Assembly (NCBI GenBank): GCA_016930915.1
Contig: JAFGFU010000031.1
Coordinates: forward strand, 1-39,339
Length of the DNA stretch: 39,339 bases
Reading direction: 5' to 3'
Source of the DNA: Campylobacterales bacterium
GTDB taxonomy: Bacteria; Campylobacterota; Campylobacteria; Campylobacterales; Sulfurospirillaceae
A model generated the notes under the pieces. The model made no database searches and was not told where the DNA came from. It saw only the letters and a program-made list of their open reading frames with translations. The translations under genes were made by a program, and so were the position numbers. Within the stretch, counting starts at the first letter, position 1, and each line of letters begins with the position of its first letter. This document shows, piece by piece, positions 34,592 through 39,339 of this stretch.

Positions 34592-35824
34592 TTATTCAAT
34601 ATTGTCTTGATTATAAATTTTTTCGTCTAACTCACCTTCACTCTTAGCCACTAAAACCGCAACCATCGCATCGCCTGTTACGTTAACAGTGGTTCGTGCC
34701 ATATCTAAAATTCTATCAATTCCTGCAATAATCGCAACACCCTCTAAAGGAAGACCAACGGAGGTTAAAACCAATGAAAGCATGATAAGTCCAGCACCAG
34801 GAACACCTGCCGTTCCAATAGATGCTAAAGTAGCAGTTACAATAATAGTCATATAATTTGCAAAACTCAAATCAATACCAAATGCTTGAGCAACGAACAT
34901 CACACACACACCTTGATAGATGGCTGTTCCATCCATATTAATGGTAGCACCTAAAGGCAGAACAAAACTCGCAATGGGTTTAGAAACACCTAAATTGTGA
35001 ATGGTATTGCTTGTAGTTACAGGCAATGTTCCTGAACTACTGGTGGTTGTAAAGGCAACACTTTGTGCCGATAAAACACCTTTAAAAAACTTAATAGGAT
35101 TGAGTTTTGCAAAAACCGCAATACCTCCACCCATCGTAAAAGCCATATGAATCAATGAAGCAACATAGACACATGCAATGACTTTTGCAAGACTCATAAG
35201 CACATCAATACCATACGAAGCCGAAACCCATGCCATCAAACCAAAAACACCAATCGGTGCAAAAGAGATGACAATTTCAGTCATTTTAAACATTGCTTCT
35301 GAAAAAGATTCAAAAAATGCAGCAACGGGTTTCCCTTTATCGCCTGCGAGGTTAATAGAAATACCTAAAAAGACTGCAAACACAATGATTTGTAAAATAT
35401 CACCTTTAACTAAACTATCCATTGGATTGGACGGTATAAGGGCTAAAAGCGTATCAATAAGCGGTGGTGCTTTTTTAGCTGCCACAGTTGCATTATCCAC
35501 CAGTGCTACGCCTGAACCTGGTTCAAAAATCAGACCAAAAGCTAAACCAATTGCAACTGCAATTGCTGTAGTAACCAAATAGATAGAAAACGTCTTAAGA
35601 CCAATACGACGCATCTTACTGATATCTTCCATAGAAGTAATGCCCGTAACCAATGTGACAAAAATCAAAGGAACAATCAACATCTTAATCATATTAATAA
35701 ATAACGTTCCTAAAGGCTTTAACATTAACGCAGTTTCTTTAAATAAAAGACCCATTGCCAAACCTAAACAAAGACCAATAAAGATCTTCTTCCATAAAGC
35801 TAAGTGTTTCCACCATGCAATCAT
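34592..35824 (-). CDS. dicarboxylate/amino acid:cation symporter (DAACS family)
   Basis: About 410 residues from ATG 35824, chosen because GGAAG lies just upstream; the in-frame extension to 35905 is unlikely. The GltP/DctA fold is shown by IKMLIVPLIFVTLVTGI, the serine-rich hairpin AFTTTSSSGTLPVTTSN and the substrate/cation site NMDGTAIYQ, then AGVPGAGLIM near the end. It takes up C4-dicarboxylates or glutamate/aspartate with Na+ or H+; sequence alone does not separate these. It is monocistronic, with a 217-base upstream region and a palindromic terminator downstream. Confidence 0.92.
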   Translation of the reverse strand: MIAWWKHLALWKKIFIGLCLGLAMGLLFKETALMLKPLGTLFINMIKMLIVPLIFVTLVTGITSMEDISKMRRIGLKTFSIYLVTTAIAVAIGLAFGLIFEPGSGVALVDNATVAAKKAPPLIDTLLALIPSNPMDSLVKGDILQIIVFAVFLGISINLAGDKGKPVAAFFESFSEAMFKMTEIVISFAPIGVFGLMAWVSASYGIDVLMSLAKVIACVYVASLIHMAFTMGGGIAVFAKLNPIKFFKGVLSAQSVAFTTTSSSGTLPVTTSNTIHNLGVSKPIASFVLPLGATINMDGTAIYQGVCVMFVAQAFGIDLSFANYMTIIVTATLASIGTAGVPGAGLIMLSLVLTSVGLPLEGVAIIAGIDRILDMARTTVNVTGDAMVAVLVAKSEGELDEKIYNQDNIE

Positions 35825-36041
35825 TTTTTCTTCCTTTTTATAAGATAAATTTATTTTAAAAATCCAAAGTGACCCGAAAGAGACTTTTTCTCTTTTGAAA
35901 CCCAAAAAGTACCACTAAAAAACACTCCTGTGTATATCTGCTACATTTTTTGAGAAGAAACGTTACAGTGTGAAATATCTAAACATAAAATTGTTAAGTA
36001 ACGTTACATATATATGAATCATCTTTACATGTAAAAACATA
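35825..36041. other. 217-base intergenic region with symporter promoter and palindromes
   Basis: This region separates two minus-strand transporter genes. It holds a perfect 10-base palindrome GTAACGTTAC (35998-36007) with a second half-like CGTTAC at about 35961. A 7-bp inverted repeat AAAGAGA/TCTCTTT lies near 35878-35896, and one TTTACATGTAAA copy is present. The CGTTAC repeats might be regulator-binding sites. No ORF is seen. Confidence 0.4.
36024..36035. repeat. single TTTACATGTAAA after the Na+/H+ antiporter-family gene
   Basis: An exact copy lies six bases beyond the stop codon of the minus-strand antiporter-family gene ending at 36042. It is single, as after the marC-family gene, and shows no longer stem. 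Confidence 0.8.
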
Positions 36042-37364
36042 CTAAAGTACCATCGCCGCAATCCATCCAAAGAGAATTAATGGAATATTATAGTGAAGGA
36101 AGGTAGGAACAACCGTGTCCCAAATGTGGTCATGTTGACCATCGACATTCAAACCTGATGTAGGTCCTAACGTTGTATCGGATGCTGGAGAACCTGCATC
36201 ACCTAAAGCAGCGGCTGCGCCAACTAAAGCAATGGTTGCTAAAGGTGAAAATCCAAACTCCACACACAACGGTACATAAATGGTCGCAATAATAGGAATG
36301 GTTGAAAAAGACGAACCAATACCCATCGTAATAAAAAGTCCCACTAAAAGCATTAATAAAGCAACCAGCGCTTTATTATCCCCAATTAAAAATGAAACCG
36401 AATGCACTAAGGAAGTAACACCCTGTGTGGCTTTCATCACTTCAGCAAAACCACTCGCTGCAATCATAATAAAACCTATCATGCCCATCATATAAACACC
36501 TTTGGTAAAGACATCTTGCGTTTGATTGGCTTTGACAACGCCCCCTAAAATAAAGATGATTAACCCTGCTAGAGAACCCAAAATAATAGAATCGGTATAG
36601 AGTTGTAAAGAGAGCGCTAAGACAATAGCCACACATGCAATCAAAACATGAAACAGACTCAACGTCCGTGCTTCAGGTTCTGTGGCAAGGATTTTAGAGA
36701 GAGAGTATTCACGTGGTTTTCTATACGTGAAAAAAATGGCGACTAAAAGACCTAAAAACATCCCAAAAACAGGAATCATCATACCTAAAGGCATTTGAGC
36801 TGATGTTACCATCATGCCATTTTCAACAATATTTTTCATTAAAATATTATTAAGAAAAATGCCACCAAAACCCACAGGAAGTAACATATACGTAGCCGTT
36901 AAACCAAACGCGATAACACACGCCACCATACGCCTGTCAATTTTAAGTTGCGCCATCGTATGTAAAAGAGGTGGAATTAAAATAGGAATAAATGCAATAT
37001 GAACAGGAATAAGGTTTTGAGAGCTAATAGCAATCAGTAAAATGACACTTAGCAGTATTGCTTTAAAATAAATTCGTTGAGTAGGTGTTGACTCTTTTCC
37101 CATCTTTTTAATGACATAACGTGCCAAAACATCTGTAATTCCTGAATGAGAAATAGCCACAGCAAAAGCACCAAGCATCGCATAGCTTAAAGCAATGGTT
37201 GCGCCTCCGCCCAACCCTTTGTTAAAAATTTCAATCGTCTCGCCTATAGGTAAGCCCGCCATCAAGCCACCCGCAAGGGCACTGAGGGTTAATGCTATTA
37301 CCACATTCACACGCATTAGGCTTAGTGCCAACATTAAAAAGACAGCAAAAACGACTGGATTCAT
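36042..37364 (-). CDS. Na+/H+ antiporter family (NhaC/YuiF-like) membrane protein
   Basis: This 440-residue polytopic protein has about 11-12 membrane segments. It has the two-part layout of the Na+/H+ antiporter superfamily (N-terminal [49 protein letters not shown]-terminal [20 protein letters not shown] and [29 protein letters not shown]). It resembles Bacillus YuiF-like proteins. Amino-acid or carboxylate exchange is an alternative for this superfamily. It is separate from the neighbouring symporter gene and preceded by a hairpin-rich gap. Confidence 0.87.
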   Translation of the reverse strand: MNPVVFAVFLMLALSLMRVNVVIALTLSALAGGLMAGLPIGETIEIFNKGLGGGATIALSYAMLGAFAVAISHSGITDVLARYVIKKMGKESTPTQRIYFKAILLSVILLIAISSQNLIPVHIAFIPILIPPLLHTMAQLKIDRRMVACVIAFGLTATYMLLPVGFGGIFLNNILMKNIVENGMMVTSAQMPLGMMIPVFGMFLGLLVAIFFTYRKPREYSLSKILATEPEARTLSLFHVLIACVAIVLALSLQLYTDSIILGSLAGLIIFILGGVVKANQTQDVFTKGVYMMGMIGFIMIAASGFAEVMKATQGVTSLVHSVSFLIGDNKALVALLMLLVGLFITMGIGSSFSTIPIIATIYVPLCVEFGFSPLATIALVGAAAALGDAGSPASDTTLGPTSGLNVDGQHDHIWDTVVPTFLHYNIPLILFGWIAAMVL

Positions 37365-37460
37365 CCAACTCCCTTAAAAAATTCTAAATATATACAATAA
37401 AACGTAAAGTTATAGCTAAATGGCTCTAAAAGAGCAATTAACGAGCAAAACTATACCATT

Positions 37461-37525
37461 TTTTCGTAGGTTACCAAAGAATTTAACGCTTAAATTTTCA
37501 TCAGTGCCACTTCTCGTAACGAAAA
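37461..37525. other. nested inverted repeats between nagZ-like and antiporter genes
   Basis: The outer arms TTTTCGT (37461-37467) and ACGAAAA (37519-37525) enclose a perfect inner hairpin AATTTAA-CGC-TTAAATT (37480-37496). GTTAC/GTAAC extends the outer stem imperfectly. A separate small stem GCTCT/AGAGC lies at 37423-37435. The 187-base gap has no ORF. The hairpins may terminate the nagZ-like transcript or regulate the antiporter gene downstream on the minus strand. Confidence 0.4.
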
Positions 37526-37551
37526 AGATTTATACTCTATCTTTCATTATT

Positions 37552-38643
37552 TTAACGTCTATTTTTTTGGATACGCTCATTGGCTTCTTCAATACGTTCC
37601 CATGAAATCATTCCATTTTTCACTTGTGAAAAAATGGTCTCAACAATTTCACTGGTCTGTGTTTTTGAGAGCTGATTACCAAAAAGAAGCATATCAATTC
37701 CAGAATTAATCGCTAAACTCAGAGCTTCTTTTAACGTATAATGGTTTGCAATGGCTTGCATTTGCATATCATCACTCACCAATACACCTTCAAAACCTAG
37801 TTTTTCTCTTAGCAAAGTTGTATTGATGGCATATGAGAGTGTTGCGGGATATTTTGCATCAAGATGTGCATTAAAAACATGAGCAGACATAATCATGGCA
37901 ACTTTATTGTTATCAATCAGTCGTTTATACGGTTCTAATTCAACCTCACCCCACGTTTGTGTCACATCCACAAACCCCAAATGCGAATCGCCCAAAGAAG
38001 AGCCATGCCCAGGAAAATGTTTCAATACACTGACAATATGATAAGAAGAGAGAGCATCAATAAAAGCAGTTGCATACGCACTCACAACATTGACATCTGT
38101 TCCATAAGAGCGTTCTAAGCCTACGATAACACTATTTTTTGGATTACGTGCGAGGTCAACATCAGGTGCAAAATTGCAATTAATGCCATTCTCTAAGAGC
38201 ATCTGTGCCATTGCATTATAGGTTAGAAGGGCATTTTGCAATGAATCTTCTGCAACCTTATGGGCAGAAGGTGTTTGTATAAATCCAGCTGAAGGCTTGA
38301 GTCGTGCGACATTTCCACCCTCTTGATCAACACAAATAAGTAAAGGATTTTTAGCAGAAGCCTTAAGAGAGTGTGTCAAGTTACGAAGTTGCATTGAAGA
38401 TCGAATATTTTTTACACGGGTTTTATCCGAATAAAAACGATCAAATAAAATCACACCGCCTAACTCATACCGCGCTATTTCTTCAACAACAACAGAGGTG
38501 CTAGTGAGACTTTCTTCATCAAACCCAACAATAAGCATATGCCCTATCATCTTTTTTAAAACATCATCATTAGGCATGGCATGAAGCGGAAGTAGGTAGA
38601 GCCAAAAAAATATACACAAAAGAACACTATTTCGCAAAATCAT
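37552..38643 (-). CDS. nagZ: glycoside hydrolase family 3 (NagZ-like beta-N-acetylhexosaminidase), exported
   Basis: This 363-residue GH3 barrel enzyme has VDQEGGNVARLKP, NFAPDVDLARNPKNSVIVGLERSYG, the conserved LKHFPGHGSSLGDSHLGF loop with the catalytic-dyad His, and the nucleophile Asp in GVLVSDDMQM. It removes N-acetylglucosamine from cell-wall fragments during recycling. It has a hydrophobic N-terminal signal (LLCIFFWLYLLPLHA), whereas enteric NagZ is cytosolic. The ATG at 38643 sits too close to AAAGG. A TTG two codons on (38637) has better spacing and may be the true start. Confidence 0.88.
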   Translation of the reverse strand: MILRNSVLLCIFFWLYLLPLHAMPNDDVLKKMIGHMLIVGFDEESLTSTSVVVEEIARYELGGVILFDRFYSDKTRVKNIRSSMQLRNLTHSLKASAKNPLLICVDQEGGNVARLKPSAGFIQTPSAHKVAEDSLQNALLTYNAMAQMLLENGINCNFAPDVDLARNPKNSVIVGLERSYGTDVNVVSAYATAFIDALSSYHIVSVLKHFPGHGSSLGDSHLGFVDVTQTWGEVELEPYKRLIDNNKVAMIMSAHVFNAHLDAKYPATLSYAINTTLLREKLGFEGVLVSDDMQMQAIANHYTLKEALSLAINSGIDMLLFGNQLSKTQTSEIVETIFSQVKNGMISWERIEEANERIQKNRR

Positions 38644-38660
38644 CCTTTCATTCTCAAAAA

Positions 38661-38678
38661 ATCTTTACATGTAAAGAT
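38661..38678. repeat. 18-base perfect palindrome ATCTTTACATGTAAAGAT
   Basis: This is the longest single copy of the dispersed palindrome in the window. It lies in the 44-base gap between the HxlR-type regulator and the nagZ-like gene, both on the minus strand. It could be a terminator for the regulator or a protein-binding site. Confidence 0.8.
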
Positions 38679-38687
38679 AACATCACT

Positions 38688-39065
38688 CTAATGTTTCTCA
38701 CTATTTTTACTATCACAAACATCCTCTTTTGTAAACGTACCACACGCTTTGACGTACTCTATTCCCCAATCAAACATCTCTTTAAGCACGGGACGTAATT
38801 TCTCGCCAATGGGAGTCAGCGAATAAACAACTTTAGGTGGAATTTCAGCAAAAACTTCTCGTTTGATGAGCTTTTTTTCTTCCAAATCTCGCAATTTAAT
38901 TGTCAATGTCTTTTGGGTAATTTCAGAGACTTCTTCAAATAAATCTTTATAGCGCTTTTCACCATCCATCAAATGCCAGATAATACCCAATTTCCATTTA
39001 TCGTTGAAAATGTCTTGTACAATTAAAACAGAGCACTTGTACTCTTTATCGTTCACAATATACAC
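38688..39065 (-). CDS. HxlR-family winged-helix transcriptional regulator
   Basis: This 125-residue protein has the HxlR core: an N-terminal Cys at about 11, then DKWKLGIIWHLMDGEKRYKDLFEEV, SEITQKTLTIKLRDLEEKKLIKREVFAEIPPKVVYSLTPIGEKLRPVL. Members bind DNA as dimers and often sense reactive electrophiles or redox stress through that cysteine. The start is GTG at 39065 with AAGGA upstream. These regulators usually control a divergent gene. Here the upstream side holds an inverted-repeat element and then the window ends, so the target is not visible. Confidence 0.92.
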   Translation of the reverse strand: MYIVNDKEYKCSVLIVQDIFNDKWKLGIIWHLMDGEKRYKDLFEEVSEITQKTLTIKLRDLEEKKLIKREVFAEIPPKVVYSLTPIGEKLRPVLKEMFDWGIEYVKACGTFTKEDVCDSKNSEKH

Positions 39066-39197
39066 GCTCTTCCTTTATCACTTTGAAAAACTATTTGAAG
39101 GATTATAGCGTGATTTAGATATTTTTATCATTACATTACAAAAGTATCGTAAGGATATATTAAGTACACTCATTTTATACTTCATTAGACTTTTTGC

Positions 39198-39339
39198 ATA
39201 ACTCTTGGAAAGGTGAAGAGTTTGCTTAGAGTGCGTTAATTTTGAAAACTCAAAAGTGAGTCATAGCCAAAGCTATGGCGATTTTTTTAGTTTTCAAAAG
39301 TGATGTGCTATGAGCGATACTCTTTTTTCAATGGGTTAT
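39198..39339. mobile_element. MITE-like long imperfect inverted repeat (cut by window end)
   Basis: The last 142 bases fold back on themselves. The left end ATAACTCTTGGAAAGG pairs imperfectly with the right end CAATGGGTTAT. The middle arms TTTTGAAAACT (39240-39250) and AGTTTTCAAAA (39289-39299) pair perfectly. The centre CATAGC-CAAA-GCTATG (39262-39277) closes the hairpin. AAGAGT/ACTCTT and GCT/AGC blocks match between. There is no ORF. This is the structure of a miniature inverted-repeat element or a structured RNA. Target-site duplication cannot be judged because the right flank is missing. Confidence 0.5.

Noticed and set aside
35178-35582. 134-codon antisense frame within the symporter gene
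   Set aside because: It is a shadow of a membrane-protein gene; composition reflects the complementary hydrophobic codons.
3411-38678. TTTACATGTAAA as an ordinary regulator operator (Crp/Fnr- or Fur-like)
   Set aside because: Most copies are deep inside coding regions or downstream of genes, not in promoters, and the spacing is that of a contiguous palindrome.
1-39339. tRNA, rRNA, CRISPR arrays, prophage or complete insertion sequences
   Set aside because: All intergenic gaps are short and none shows cloverleaf, repeat-spacer or transposase signals; only the edge MITE-like element remains.

Overview
The window looks like chromosomal DNA of a Campylobacterota (Epsilonproteobacteria) species, most likely Sulfurospirillum or a close relative. 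It is A+T-rich. It carries the block murF–ddl–ruvA–fapA-like / murJ–cysS–msbA–pyrD–M16 peptidase–dapA–SDR–pgsA–rseP, which as I remember it follows the order seen in Campylobacter jejuni. It also carries a DNA-uptake/MSHA-type pseudopilus operon of campylobacterial type. The genus is an inference. No rRNA, tRNA, CRISPR array or complete insertion sequence was seen.

Layout. (1) 1–7320, plus strand: a tightly overlapping operon for a type IV pilus-like machine in MSHA order (truncated gene, MshJ/PilO-like, MshK/PilP-like, MshL secretin, MshM AAA ATPase, MshN TPR protein, MshE ATPase, MshG membrane platform). The same order fits the C. jejuni Cts natural-transformation system. (2) 7370–9092: an unknown protein, the flagellar L-ring protein FlgH and a YqeY protein. 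(3) 9132–12445, minus: pta–ackA for acetyl-CoA/acetate conversion. (4) 12548–18779, minus: fapA-like–ruvA–ddl–Phd/YefM-like–hydrolase–acylphosphatase–murF, in which peptidoglycan precursor synthesis dominates. (5) 18911–29795, plus: murJ–cysS–msbA, then pyrD–M16 protease–dapA–FabL-like reductase–pgsA–rseP–yggS, a compact housekeeping and envelope operon. (6) 29832–32571, minus: a periplasmic-sensor GGDEF protein, a DUF1847 protein and an unknown protein. (7) 32636–39065: a MarC protein, a CPA2 antiporter, a dicarboxylate/amino-acid:cation symporter, an Na+/H+ antiporter-family protein, an exported GH3/NagZ-like enzyme and an HxlR regulator. (8) 39198–39339: a long imperfect inverted repeat that looks like a MITE and is cut by the window edge.

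The most striking non-gene signal is a dispersed palindrome, TTTACATGTAAA. Its 10-base core TTACATGTAA occurs about 18 times and TACATGTA about 22 times. Between convergent genes it is built into long hairpins that look like bidirectional terminators. Inside genes it is read in only two frames, giving LHV(K) or (F)TC(K). The third frame contains TAA and is used once, exactly as a stop codon. This resembles highly iterated palindromes such as HIP1 of cyanobacteria, or uptake sequences. A DNA-uptake-type machine in the same window makes the second idea worth testing, but nothing in the sequence proves it.

No stretch above 300 bases lacks a gene. The longest gaps are 39066–39339 (MITE-like element), 35825–36041 (promoter region with one palindrome) and 37365–37551 (nested hairpins).
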